Under the pieces are notes generated by a model. The model was given only the letters and a program-made list of their open reading frames with translations. It was not told the DNA's origin and ran no database searches. A program made the position numbers and the translations under genes. Shown piece after piece: positions 54,022 to 62,513 of a stretch of 64,000 nt of DNA. The DNA is from JANNSX01 sp041397825 (GTDB lineage Bacteria > Pseudomonadota > Alphaproteobacteria > Rhizobiales > Hyphomicrobiaceae): contig JAWKVX010000006.1 in the NCBI GenBank assembly GCA_041397825.1, positions 248,001-312,000 on the forward strand, written 5' to 3'. Numbering within the stretch: position 1 is the stretch's first letter; each line of letters starts with the position of its first letter.

Positions 54022-54633
54022 TCATTCCAGCACGATCAGATGATTCGGCAGCTCGTCTGGGTCGGCGCTGCCGGGCGGAAAATGTTCGGCCAGAATCCGT
54101 CCGGTGCCGTCGACTGCGTCGATGAATCCGTCTGCCGGCCGGTTGGCTCGCATCGCCGCGATGAGACGATCGACGATCGCCTGCCAGCGTTCCTTCGCGA
54201 CCTTCTCGTAGATCTCGATGTCGGCGATGACCTCGGCATAACGCTCGGCGGCCGACACGAAGATCAGGACCCCCGTCCTCCCGGCGGTGGTGTGCAGATT
54301 CTGGGCAAGAAACTGCTCGACGGCACGCCGATGTGCACGAGCATGTTTCACCGATCTCGGCACCAAGGCGTAGCGCAACGGCCGCGTCCAGACTGCCAGA
54401 GCTACGGCGAGAAAGACCGCCAGCTGGATCAGATAGACGATCTGAACAGGCAGCCATGTGAGGAAGATCAGCGGCCAAGGCACGATCATGGCAATGGCAC
54501 CGGCCCACAGCAGTGGGACATAGGAGTAGGTGTCGCTTTCGACGGCGAGCACGGCGACGATCTCTCCGCTGGTGGTGCGCTCGGCCGCCTTGATCGCCTC
54601 TGCGACCTGGTCCTGCTCCTGGGCCGACAACAT
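54022..54633 (-). CDS. TPM-domain membrane protein (short)
   Basis: The 203-residue product starts with a helical segment TTSGEIVAVLAVESD, has two or three hydrophobic helices (about 38-86), and a C-terminal TPM domain (about 105-200) with GRTGVLIFVSAAERYAEVIAD in two parts. This domain is usually periplasmic or cytosolic and found beside LemA. ATG 54633 was chosen with GGAGAG upstream; the open frame further upstream lies within the neighbouring gene. Third gene of the lemA-TPM-TPM group. Confidence 0.85.
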   Translation of the reverse strand: MLSAQEQDQVAEAIKAAERTTSGEIVAVLAVESDTYSYVPLLWAGAIAMIVPWPLIFLTWLPVQIVYLIQLAVFLAVALAVWTRPLRYALVPRSVKHARAHRRAVEQFLAQNLHTTAGRTGVLIFVSAAERYAEVIADIEIYEKVAKERWQAIVDRLIAAMRANRPADGFIDAVDGTGRILAEHFPPGSADPDELPNHLIVLE

Positions 54634-54652
54634 GGCCTCTCTCCTTCTGTCC

Positions 54653-55486
54653 CTACCAGCCTCCGGAGGCGCCGCCGCCGCCGAAGCCCCCACCCCCACC
54701 GCCCGTCCAGCCGCCGCCGCCCGAGCCGCCACTCCAGCCGCCAGAGCCACCCCAGCCGCCCGGAACGATGATCCAGTCCGATTTGCGTGTACGACGCCGG
54801 CGTGCATCGGCGGCGGTGCCGGGACGCGGGTGCTCCATCGCCGCCTTGTGCGCCCGCCAGACGATGTAGGCGAAGACGGCGAGCCATAGCAGCAGGAAGA
54901 TCAATGCCACCCAGTCGATGCTGTCCTCGCGAAGCCCTCCTCCCGACCGGCGCTCGACCTCGGCGGCATCGCCGAGCAGGGCATCGATGATATCCTTGGC
55001 GCCAGCCCTAATTCCCTCGCCAAACGCACCGCGTCGAAAACGGGGCAGGATGGTCCGCTCTATGATCAGCTTGGAGAGCCCATCCGTCAGGATCGGCTCC
55101 AAACGACGCCCGACCTCGATGCGGACTTTGCGCTCATTCGGTGCAATGATCAGCAGAACGCCGTTGTCCTTGTCCTTCTGGCCGATCCCCCAGTGACGCC
55201 CGAGCTGATAGCCGAACTCTTCGATCTCGTAGCCCTGTAGTGACGGCAGTGTCACAACCACCAGCTGGTCGGTGGATTTCGTCTCAAGCGCCTCGAGCTC
55301 GGCCGTCAATGCGGCCTCTTCCGACGGAGACATAAGGTTGGCGAGGTCGACGATCCGGCCAGTCAGGGTCGGAAAGCTCGGTGCCGCCAGAACCGCAGCG
55401 GCAGCCACGAGCGCCAGCAACATCGCCGCGCAGCCGAGCACGATCCGGCGATCATTGGCCATGCCTGGTCGGGGCGCCCACGTCAC
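54653..55486 (-). CDS. TPM-domain protein with signal peptide and Gly/Trp-rich tail
   Basis: The 277-residue product has a hydrophobic N-terminal signal (about 15-35), a TPM domain (about 40-180; DQLVVVTLPSLQGYEIEEFG in two parts and GIGQKDKDNGVLLIIAPNERK), a transmembrane helix (about 192-212) and a tail rich in GGWGGSGG and GGGG units. This is the YgcG/TPM_phosphatase type paired with LemA. GTG 55486 has a perfect-spaced GGAGGAGG ribosome site, which beats ATG 55462. A phosphatase activity has been reported for a plant relative; here it is only a possibility. Confidence 0.88.
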   Translation of the reverse strand: MTWAPRPGMANDRRIVLGCAAMLLALVAAAAVLAAPSFPTLTGRIVDLANLMSPSEEAALTAELEALETKSTDQLVVVTLPSLQGYEIEEFGYQLGRHWGIGQKDKDNGVLLIIAPNERKVRIEVGRRLEPILTDGLSKLIIERTILPRFRRGAFGEGIRAGAKDIIDALLGDAAEVERRSGGGLREDSIDWVALIFLLLWLAVFAYIVWRAHKAAMEHPRPGTAADARRRRTRKSDWIIVPGGWGGSGGWSGGSGGGGWTGGGGGGFGGGGASGGW

Positions 55487-55509
55487 GCGGTGGCCTCCTC
55501 CGACCCGGA

Positions 55510-56151
55510 TCAGTTGTTGGTGGTCGAGCTGGAGCTACCGGTCCCGAAATCGACCTTGGGAGCCGCTTGATCGGCCTCGGAAATCTCGAAACTCGCCATC
55601 TCCTTGGCCTCCGGATACATGAACGAGCGCCACCAGCGCCCGGGTATCGTCTTGATCTCCGTGTTGAAAACGCGGACCGATTCGATGTAGTCGCGGCGGG
55701 CGATGGCCACCCGGTTCTCAATACCCTCGAGCTGGCTCTGAAGCTGCAGGAAATTCTGGTTCGACTTCAGCTCGGGATAATTCTCGGTAATGACCAGGAG
55801 CCGAGACAGCGCGCTGCCGAGCTGACCCTGGTTCTCCATGAACCGCTTCATGGCTTCCGGATTGTTGACGATGTCGGCCGGCAGCTGGGTCTGGGTCGCC
55901 TTGGCCCTGGCCTCGATGACCTCCTTCAGCACCTTCTCCTCTTGCTGGGCGTAGCCCTTGACTGTCTCGACGAGATTGGGAACCAGGTCGGTTCGGCGCT
56001 TGTATTGGTTCAAAACCTCGGCCCAGGCCGCCTTGGCCTGCTCCTCGAAGGTCGGGATGTTGTTGATGCCGCAGCCGGCCAGGCTGGCGACCAGAGCAAG
56101 AAGACCGGCAAAGGCGACGAGCCGCAGCGACCGGACAAGAGCTGTGGACAT
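55510..56151 (-). CDS. lemA: LemA family lipoprotein
   Basis: The 213-residue product starts with a lipoprotein signal ending in LAGC (lipobox, Cys about residue 28), followed by the LemA helical domain: EVLNQYKRRTDLVPNLVETVKGY, with NYPELKSNQNFLQLQSQLEGIENRVA as the family hallmark in two parts. ATG 56151 was chosen because AGGAGA precedes it and it places the lipobox correctly. First gene of a three-gene module with two TPM proteins, a pairing seen across bacteria. Probably envelope related; mechanism unknown. Confidence 0.93.
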   Translation of the reverse strand: MSTALVRSLRLVAFAGLLALVASLAGCGINNIPTFEEQAKAAWAEVLNQYKRRTDLVPNLVETVKGYAQQEEKVLKEVIEARAKATQTQLPADIVNNPEAMKRFMENQGQLGSALSRLLVITENYPELKSNQNFLQLQSQLEGIENRVAIARRDYIESVRVFNTEIKTIPGRWWRSFMYPEAKEMASFEISEADQAAPKVDFGTGSSSSTTNN

Positions 56152-56328
56152 GTGAATTCTCCTAGGGGGAGGGGACCCTTGGAGCTGTGTATTGCTCCGG
56201 CGGGATTGACGCAAGCATGCAACAGTCGCCCGCCCATCTTGGGTCGCGCCGATTGTTGGCTGCCGATTAAGGATTTAGAGTTGATTCGTTGCCTTTACTT
56301 CGGACGTTGAAGCTCGGGGGAGAACGAC

Positions 56329-56829
56329 ATGCTACGCATGCTCGCCACTGTTGTCGTTGCGGGATTGGTCCTGGCCCCCCCGTCGTCGGCCAAGGCAGGA
56401 TTTCTCGAGCTCGCCAACGACGAGGTCTCGCGCGACCGGCACTGCGATCATCAGCCCTGTCGCCGCAACGGCCTCGTGTTCAAGGAGCGCTATGTCAAAG
56501 GCCGCTATCTGCGCTACGAGATCGTCACCGACTCCGTCGAGTACGGCTATCAGCAGAAGAAGGTCATGGTCGTGCCCCCCGAGGTCGGCCTGAAGCGCCG
56601 CCCGGGCGAGTACGACTATCACAACGGTCACTATCTGCTGGTAGCAACCGACAAACCGACGACCCAATACGCACCGGCGCAGTACGAGGACGTCGAGATT
56701 CAGATTCTCAAAGCCCCGGCCAAGCACCGCGTCTACCGCAAACGGCCCTACACGGCATACTACAAGGACAAGGCCGTCGTCATGCAGCGGTGCAGCGTAC
56801 GGGATCTGTTCGGCTTCTGTCTCGACTGA
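56329..56829 (+). CDS. Secreted protein with 23-residue repeats (relative of the gene at 30797-31411)
   Basis: The 166-residue product has a signal peptide (about 1-23), a Cys-containing N-terminal part (Cys 39, 44) and two clean 23-residue units at about 79-101 and 103-125, with a looser third at 126-148. Each has the P at position 14 and Y at 17 found in the 30797-31411 protein, and both proteins share EYGY-x4-VMV-x-P immediately before or at the first unit. Rich in Tyr, Lys and Arg. ATG 56329 has GGGGGAGA upstream. No named family is recognised; likely periplasmic. Confidence 0.75.
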   Translation: MLRMLATVVVAGLVLAPPSSAKAGFLELANDEVSRDRHCDHQPCRRNGLVFKERYVKGRYLRYEIVTDSVEYGYQQKKVMVVPPEVGLKRRPGEYDYHNGHYLLVATDKPTTQYAPAQYEDVEIQILKAPAKHRVYRKRPYTAYYKDKAVVMQRCSVRDLFGFCLD

Positions 56830-56841
56830 CCAACGGCCGTC

Positions 56842-57558
56842 CTATTCGCTGACATTGTCGGCCCTGACCCAATATCTCGACCACAACGGCTCGTTCCCGA
56901 GACTGTCGACGAACGTGCGATGAGCTGCGAGCTCCTCGGCAGTCAGACGGGTGGCCAGTGGCACCGGTCGCGGGGAGACGCGAACGCGTTTGGGTCCGCG
57001 GAGCATCGTGCCGCTGGCCTCGGTCGCCAGATCGAGCTTGGCCTGATGGCCGCCGATCAGCTCCAGATACACTTCCGCCAAGAGCTCGGAATCGAGGAGT
57101 GCTCCGTGCTTCGTTCGATTGGAGTTGTCGATCTGATAGCGCTTGCAGAGCGCATCGAGGCTCGCCTGTGCGCCCGGATGCTTCCGGCGTGCGAGCGCCA
57201 GCGTGTCGACCACCCGATCAAAACCAATCGGCGGACGCCCGACCCGCTGCAGCTCGGCGTTGATGAAACCGATGTCGAAGCTGGCATTGTGGATGATCAG
57301 AATGGAATCGCCGATGAACTCGAGAAAGCTCTCGGCGATGGCGGAGAAGAGCGGCTTGCCCTTGAGGAAGGCCGTCGAGATGCCGTGCACGCGCTCCGCG
57401 TCGGACGGCACATCGCGCTCGGGGTCGATATAGTGGTGGAAGGTCTGGCCGCTCGGAAAGTGATTGATCAGCTCCACACAGCCGAGCTCAACGAGTCGGT
57501 GGCCGGCATTCGGGTCGAGCCCCGTCGTTTCCGTATCGAGAACGATCTCACGCAGCAT
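56842..57558 (-). CDS. dnaQ: DNA polymerase III epsilon subunit
   Basis: 3'-5' proofreading exonuclease of the replicative polymerase. The 238-residue product has the DEDDh motifs: LDTETTGLDP (Exo I), IHNASFDIGFIN (Exo II) and HGALLDSELLAEVY (Exo III), plus a C-terminal segment for binding the alpha subunit. It follows coaE after 22 bases in the aroE-coaE-dnaQ run near the probable origin, the same order as in Caulobacter. Confidence 0.96.
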   Translation of the reverse strand: MLREIVLDTETTGLDPNAGHRLVELGCVELINHFPSGQTFHHYIDPERDVPSDAERVHGISTAFLKGKPLFSAIAESFLEFIGDSILIIHNASFDIGFINAELQRVGRPPIGFDRVVDTLALARRKHPGAQASLDALCKRYQIDNSNRTKHGALLDSELLAEVYLELIGGHQAKLDLATEASGTMLRGPKRVRVSPRPVPLATRLTAEELAAHRTFVDSLGNEPLWSRYWVRADNVSE

Positions 57559-57580
57559 GGCAATCCATCGTGTAGCGCGG

Positions 57581-58195
57581 TCAGGTCCAACACCGCTCGT
57601 AGGCCGAGCCTCGGCGTCCCTTCAGGTCGGCGACAATAGACTCGATTTGCGCCCTCGTTTCATCCAGCGTGCCGCTGGTATCCACGACGAAATCGGCGCG
57701 CCTGCGCTTCTCCGCGTCGCCAATCTGACGGGAAAGGATGGCCTCGAGCTTCTCGGCCGTCATGCCGGGGCGCTCCAGGACACGCTGGCGCTGGAGCTCG
57801 GCCGGAGCACTCACCACGACCGTCAGATCAACCAGCCTCTCTCCACCGGTCTCGAAGAGGAGCGGAATCTCCAACACCGCCAGAGGCTCACCCGCCGACA
57901 TGCCATCAGCGAGGAATCGGCGCTGGCCGGCGCGCACCAGCGGATGAACGATCGCTTCGAGGCGCCTGAAACCGGAGGGATCGCCCATCAGCGCTTGGGA
58001 GAGCAGCGTCCGGTCGACCTCACCGCCGCGGGTCGTGCCGGGAAATGCGGCCTCGATCAACGGCGCAGCCTCCGCGGCATAGAGGCGGTGCACCTCCGCA
58101 TCGGAATCGAACACGGGAATGCCGCAGTCGCGAAGAAATCCTGCCGCCGCACTCTTGCCCATGCCGATCGACCCCGTGAGACCAATGATGAGCAT
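57581..58195 (-). CDS. coaE: Dephospho-CoA kinase
   Basis: Last step of CoA synthesis. The 204-residue product begins MLIIGLTGSIGMGKSAAAGF, with the P-loop, then VFDSDAEVHRLY and DPSGFRRLEAIVHPLV, all family hallmarks. The start overlaps the aroE stop by one base (TGATG). The frame continues open upstream through aroE for about 800 bases, which I treat as chance. Confidence 0.95.
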   Translation of the reverse strand: MLIIGLTGSIGMGKSAAAGFLRDCGIPVFDSDAEVHRLYAAEAAPLIEAAFPGTTRGGEVDRTLLSQALMGDPSGFRRLEAIVHPLVRAGQRRFLADGMSAGEPLAVLEIPLLFETGGERLVDLTVVVSAPAELQRQRVLERPGMTAEKLEAILSRQIGDAEKRRRADFVVDTSGTLDETRAQIESIVADLKGRRGSAYERCWT

Positions 58196-59034
58196 CAGGC
58201 GGCCTCGATGTCTCGTGCGATCAGCGCCCGAAGCTCCGCGGTCACGACCGGCCGAACGCCGAACCACCGCTCGAATCCCGGGACGGCCTGATTGAGGAGC
58301 ATCCCAAGGCCGTCGACGGTCGCATGGCCGAGCGTTCTTGCCGTAGCCAGCAGCGGCGTCTCGAGCGGCGCATAGACGATGTCGGCAACCGTCGCCGGTG
58401 GCCGCAGGCGGGCGAGATCGATCTCGAGTGGCGGCTGGCCCAGCATGCCGAGCGACGTCGTGTTGACGAGCACGCTGGCCTCGTCGAGCACGTTTTGGCG
58501 TTCCACCCAGTCGCGGACGACGACGCGACGGCCGAAATGACCAGCCAGCGCCTCGGCCCGATCGCGCGACCGATTGACGAGCACGATCCGTTCGACGCCG
58601 GCCGCCAGAAATCCGTGTGCGATGGCGCGCGCCGCGCCGCCTGCGCCGAGGAGCACGGTCGTCCCGTCCCGCCGCTGCCACTCCGGCGCCGCCACGCCCA
58701 GATGAGTCATGAAACCGTAGGCATCGGTATTGTCGGCCTGTAGACGGCCGCGCTCGAGCCAGAGCGTGTTGGCCGCGCCGATGCTGCGCGCCGTCTCCGT
58801 TGCCTCGCCGGCGAGCGCCAGGGCCTGCTCCTTGTGCGGAACCGTCACATTGCCGCCGACGAACCCTCGCTCGGCCAGCCCGCCCAGAAAGGCACCAAGC
58901 TCCTCCGGCCTGACGGCAACCTTCTCGTAGCTGCCAGCCAATCCATAGGTGTTCAACCAATGCCCATGGATCAACGGCGAGCGTGAATGATGGATCGGCC
59001 AACCAATGACGAAGGCCCGGGGCGAAATGCTCAC
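58195..59034 (-). CDS. aroE: Shikimate dehydrogenase
   Basis: NADP-dependent reduction of 3-dehydroshikimate. The 279-residue product has HSRSPLIHGHWL near the start, NVTVPHKEQAL (catalytic Lys), the Rossmann GAGGAARA motif, NRSRDRAE and NTTSLGM. I chose GTG 59034, whose GTGA overlaps the maf stop by four bases; longer frames run into maf. It follows maf, as in Caulobacter. Confidence 0.95.
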   Translation of the reverse strand: MSISPRAFVIGWPIHHSRSPLIHGHWLNTYGLAGSYEKVAVRPEELGAFLGGLAERGFVGGNVTVPHKEQALALAGEATETARSIGAANTLWLERGRLQADNTDAYGFMTHLGVAAPEWQRRDGTTVLLGAGGAARAIAHGFLAAGVERIVLVNRSRDRAEALAGHFGRRVVVRDWVERQNVLDEASVLVNTTSLGMLGQPPLEIDLARLRPPATVADIVYAPLETPLLATARTLGHATVDGLGMLLNQAVPGFERWFGVRPVVTAELRALIARDIEAA

Positions 59035-59645
59035 GACGTCAGCATCCCGACGGTGCGAAGACGATTGAGAAGAGCAATGATGGGTAGACCGAGAACGGCG
59101 AAATAGTCCCCTCGCGTCTCGTCGAACAGCTGCACGCCGATCTCCTCCAGACGATAGGCGCCAACCGATTGGGTCAGCGCATCGCCAGCGACCCGCAGAT
59201 AGTGCTCGAGCCACTCGTCGGAGAAGTCACGCATGTGCAGCTCGGCGTATTCGGTATGCCGCCAGACCGTTTCGCCGGTCTTCGCCAGGCTGATGGCCGA
59301 GATCAGCGTATGCCACCGCCCACGCAGCGCCACCAGCTTTGCATGGGCCTCGTCGAGACTTCGAGCCTTGCTCAACGTCTGGTCTCCGAGAGCCAGCACC
59401 TGATCCGCACCGATCACGAGCGCTCCTGGCGACCGGCGACTGACCTCGCGCGCCTTGGCCTCGGCGAGTGCCAGAGCGACATCTGCAGGGTCCAAGACAC
59501 CGGCGGCCGCGAGCTCAATGCGGAGGGCGGCCTCATCCACCTTGGGGGCGACCACTGTGAACTCGAGCCCGGCGCTGGCAAGCAGCTGGCGACGGATGCC
59601 ACTCGTCGAGGCCAGGACGAGTTCCGAGACGATCGGCTTAGACAT
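59031..59645 (-). CDS. maf: Maf-family nucleotide pyrophosphatase
   Basis: Hydrolyses non-canonical or modified nucleoside triphosphates. The 204-residue product begins SELVLASTSGIRRQLLASAG, followed by VDE and the KAREVSRR and GADQVLALGDQTLSKA segments typical of Maf/HAM1-like enzymes. ATG 59645 overlaps the ppsR stop by eight bases. It is the second gene from the probable origin. Confidence 0.93.
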   Translation of the reverse strand: MSKPIVSELVLASTSGIRRQLLASAGLEFTVVAPKVDEAALRIELAAAGVLDPADVALALAEAKAREVSRRSPGALVIGADQVLALGDQTLSKARSLDEAHAKLVALRGRWHTLISAISLAKTGETVWRHTEYAELHMRDFSDEWLEHYLRVAGDALTQSVGAYRLEEIGVQLFDETRGDYFAVLGLPIIALLNRLRTVGMLTS

Positions 59646-60495
59646 TCTCGTCCTCCGGTTCCTGCAGGCCGCCCTCCTGATGGTGATCATAGAGCTGGAC
59701 GATCGCCGCCGCCGTCTCCTCGATCGAGCGGCGCGTGACGTCGAGAATCGGCCAGCCACGGTCCGCGCATAGCTTGCGCGTGAAAGCCAGCTCGTCGGCG
59801 ATCCGCTCCCTATCGACATAGTCGCCGAGGTCGCCGCCGCCGAGGCTCAGAACCCGATTGCGCCGAATCTGCGCGATCCGCTCCGGATTGGCAACAAGGC
59901 CGACGATGAAAGTCTTTGTCGGTCGGTTGAACTGCGGCGGCAATGCAATCCCCGGCACAAGCGGCAGGTTGGTCGTCTTGTAGCCGCGGTTGGCGAGGTA
60001 GATGCTGGTCGGCGTCTTCGAGGTGCGAGAGATGCCGAGCAGGACGATATCGGCCTCGTCGAGGTCACCCGGCAGCTGACCGTCGTCGTGAACCAGGGTG
60101 AAGTTCAGCGCATCGATACGCTTGAAGTAGGCCGCATCGAGCACGTGCTGACCTCCGACCGTCGGAGTCTGCGGCGCGCCGAGATAGGATTCGAACGTCT
60201 TCATGACCGGATCCAGCACCGGAACGCAGGGCACGCCGAGTGACTGGCATCGTTGCTCGAGACCCTGACCCAGCTGCCGGTTCACAAGCGTATAGAGGAC
60301 GATGCCCGGGGCCTCCTCGATCTCGGCCATGACGCGTGTCAGCTGCCGGTGATTGCGAACTAGGGGATGCACGTGCTCCGTCGCCCGGACCTGCGCATAC
60401 TGGACGGCAACCGCCTTGGCGATGGCCCGCAGCGTCTCGCCGGTCGAGTCCGAGACAAGATGCAGATGGAACGTGCCTGCCGGCGATTTGGTCAT
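59638..60495 (-). CDS. ppsR: Pyruvate,water dikinase/PPDK regulatory protein (DUF299)
   Basis: Bifunctional Ser/Thr kinase and phosphorylase that switches PEP synthetase or PPDK on and off. The 285-residue product has HLHLVSDSTGETLRAIAKA at the start, and GISRTSKTPTSIYLANRG with the P-loop-like segment near residue 155, then YKTTNLPLVPG. Either target is possible. This is the gene that borders the origin in Caulobacter on the side opposite hemE. Transcribed leftward from the non-coding region. Confidence 0.92.
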   Translation of the reverse strand: MTKSPAGTFHLHLVSDSTGETLRAIAKAVAVQYAQVRATEHVHPLVRNHRQLTRVMAEIEEAPGIVLYTLVNRQLGQGLEQRCQSLGVPCVPVLDPVMKTFESYLGAPQTPTVGGQHVLDAAYFKRIDALNFTLVHDDGQLPGDLDEADIVLLGISRTSKTPTSIYLANRGYKTTNLPLVPGIALPPQFNRPTKTFIVGLVANPERIAQIRRNRVLSLGGGDLGDYVDRERIADELAFTRKLCADRGWPILDVTRRSIEETAAAIVQLYDHHQEGGLQEPEDENV

Positions 60496-60907
60496 CTGTG
60501 GACGAGTGTTGATAAGTCGGTCCTAGCCCTGCCCGGCCCATCCGGCGGCTGAACTGCTCGACAGCCTATCCCGAAATCCCTCCACAGCCATAGCGCCTGT
60601 GGAAACGCCAGCCCAGCCAAAGGCAATCCCCGTGCGAAAGCCGAAGATCGGTGCTTTCTTCACAATCTCTCCACTGCCGACGCAATATCGCCGACACCCA
60701 ATTCTCGATGCTAAGTTCCGCAAACAGCTGCGGAATTCGCCGATTCTTTCGATTTCAATCAGGATCGATCGTGGCCGTGCCCGTATTCCGGTCTCCTGAA
60801 CGAAGCCTGTGGATCGGCTGGTGGCAAACGACAATTCCCGTTATCCAGTCCGGTAATAGAAAAATCTTCAAAGAGTCCTTTCGAAGAAAGGAGTCTTACC
60901 GACCGAC
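60496..60907. other. oriC: Probable chromosomal replication origin (oriC)
   Basis: A 412-base gap with no gene. Seven DnaA-box-like 9-mers are visible: 60497-60505, 60507-60515 (TTATCAACA on the minus strand, one mismatch to TTATCCACA), 60578-60586, 60598-60606, 60656-60664, 60808-60816 (CGATCCACA on the minus strand) and 60841-60849 (TTATCCAGT). Only one or two are good. Bases 60831-60900 are 60 percent A/T (42 of 70, counted by eye) in a GC-rich genome and could be the unwinding element. Three GANTC sites and a 7-bp inverted repeat TTCCGCA/TGCGGAA (60716-60722, 60729-60735) are present. Flanking genes (ppsR-maf-aroE-coaE-dnaQ left, hemE-hemJ-rho right) match those of the Caulobacter origin and all point outward. 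Confidence 0.7.
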
Positions 60908-61987
60908 GTGGAGAAGCCCGTGAGCCCATCGAGCAAGGCATCGACGCCTTCGAACCGGCCCATGCTGCAAGTGTTTTCAGGAAAAAACCTGACACCGCCT
61001 CCCATTTGGCTCATGCGGCAGGCCGGACGCTATCTGCCGGAGTATCGGGAGGTCAGGGCCAGGGCAGGGTCGTTTCTCGACCTGTGCTTCAATCCTGAGC
61101 TGGCCACCGAAGTCACGCTCCAACCCATCCGGCGTTACGGTTTCGACGCAGCGATCATCTTTTCCGATATCCTCGTCGTACCTTGGGCTCTGGGCCAACC
61201 GGTGCGCTTTGTCGAAGGGGAGGGGCCGCGCCTCGACCCTTTGACCTCGGCGGCTGATCTGGCACGACTTCAAACCGAAGGCCTTACGAAACGGCTAGCG
61301 CCGGTCTACGAGGCTGTTGCACGCACACGCGCTACTCTGTCCAAAGAGACCGCCCTCATCGGCTTCTGTGGTGCACCCTGGACAGTCGCGACCTATATGG
61401 TCGCCGGCCGCGGAACGACCGATCAGGCGCCTGCCCGGCTCTGGGCCTACCGCGACCAGTCCGGCTTCCAGGAGCTCATCGACCTTCTGGTAGAGGCGTC
61501 GATTGCCCATTTGACGGCTCAGGTCCATGTCGGAGCGGATCTACTGCAGATTTTCGATACGTGGGCCGGCATCCTTCCCGATACCGAGTTCGAGACCTGG
61601 GTGACGGCGCCGACGACCCGCATCGTGCAAGGGCTGCGCGCTGCCGGAGTCACGGTCCCGATCATCGGATTTCCGCGAGGTGCGGGCGGACGGTCGCGGA
61701 CCTATGCGCTGGCGACCGGTGTCGATGGCATGGGCTGCGACACCGCCATGCCTCTCGCCCAGATGACGGACCTCGCGCGTGGGACGGCTGTCCAAGGCAA
61801 ACTCGATCCGCTGCTCCTGGTCGCGGGCGGCGCTGAGCTCGACCGCCAGATCGATCTGACGCTCGAGGCGCTGGCGGGCCTGCCCCACATCTTCAACCTC
61901 GGGCACGGAATCGTGCCCGAGACCCCGCCGGAGCATGTGGCCCGACTGATCGCCCGGGTAAGGCAAGGGGGAGGCCGGCATGTCTGA
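60908..61987 (+). CDS. hemE: Uroporphyrinogen decarboxylase
   Basis: Heme pathway enzyme. The 359-residue product contains PPIWLMRQAGRYLPEYRE (about residues 31-48), the substrate-binding motif, followed by IIFSDILVVPWALG and GFCGAPWTVATYMV. The start is uncertain: GTG 60908 gives normal length with AAGGAG about 14 bases upstream; GTG 60920 and ATG 60962 are alternatives. It overlaps hemJ by eight bases. It borders the probable origin. Confidence 0.95.
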   Translation: MEKPVSPSSKASTPSNRPMLQVFSGKNLTPPPIWLMRQAGRYLPEYREVRARAGSFLDLCFNPELATEVTLQPIRRYGFDAAIIFSDILVVPWALGQPVRFVEGEGPRLDPLTSAADLARLQTEGLTKRLAPVYEAVARTRATLSKETALIGFCGAPWTVATYMVAGRGTTDQAPARLWAYRDQSGFQELIDLLVEASIAHLTAQVHVGADLLQIFDTWAGILPDTEFETWVTAPTTRIVQGLRAAGVTVPIIGFPRGAGGRSRTYALATGVDGMGCDTAMPLAQMTDLARGTAVQGKLDPLLLVAGGAELDRQIDLTLEALAGLPHIFNLGHGIVPETPPEHVARLIARVRQGGGRHV

Positions 61988-62513
61988 CCGAACCAAGACC
62001 GATAGGGAATCACCTGCCCTAAGAGCCGCAATCGCACTTGCCATCACGGTCGCGCTGGTCATCGCGTCTGCATGGCTGTTTGGCGATCAGGCCTATCTGT
62101 GGGTCAAGGCCGGCCATGTCTCCGCCATCATCGCCTGGATGGCCGGGATGCTCTATTTGCCGCGCCTATTCGTCTACCACAGCGAGGCTGAGGCCGGCGG
62201 AGATGTCTCCGAGACATTCAAGGTCATGGAGCGGCGCCTCCTCCGGATCATCATCAATCCCGCCATGGTACTGGCTTGGGTGTTCGGGCTCTGGCTCGCT
62301 TGGCAGGCAGGGTTTCTCGGCTCGGCCTGGTTCCACGCCAAGCTGGCCCTGGTCGTGGGGCTGTCGGCCCTACATGGCTATCTAGCCTGGTCGGTCCGGC
62401 AGTTCGCCGAGGATCGCAATCGAAGATCGGCCCGTCATTGGCGCATGATGAACGAGGTTCCGGCACTGCTCATGCTGGGCATCGTCGTGCTCGTCATCGT
62501 GAAGCCATTTTGA
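61980..62513 (+). CDS. hemJ: Protoporphyrinogen IX oxidase HemJ
   Basis: Membrane protein for the penultimate heme step. The 177-residue product has about four transmembrane helices, with WVKAGHVSAIIAWMAGMLYL (His near residue 46, Arg in LPRLFVYH) matching the conserved heme-ligating region of HemJ. Start overlaps hemE by eight bases. Downstream of hemE, it fits heme biosynthesis. Confidence 0.92.
   Translation: MSDRTKTDRESPALRAAIALAITVALVIASAWLFGDQAYLWVKAGHVSAIIAWMAGMLYLPRLFVYHSEAEAGGDVSETFKVMERRLLRIIINPAMVLAWVFGLWLAWQAGFLGSAWFHAKLALVVGLSALHGYLAWSVRQFAEDRNRRSARHWRMMNEVPALLMLGIVVLVIVKPF

Noticed and set aside
57581..59002. 473-residue frame suggesting an N-terminal fusion to CoaE
   Set aside because: The extra 269 residues overlap aroE in another frame and lack similarity; CoaE's own start overlaps the aroE stop.
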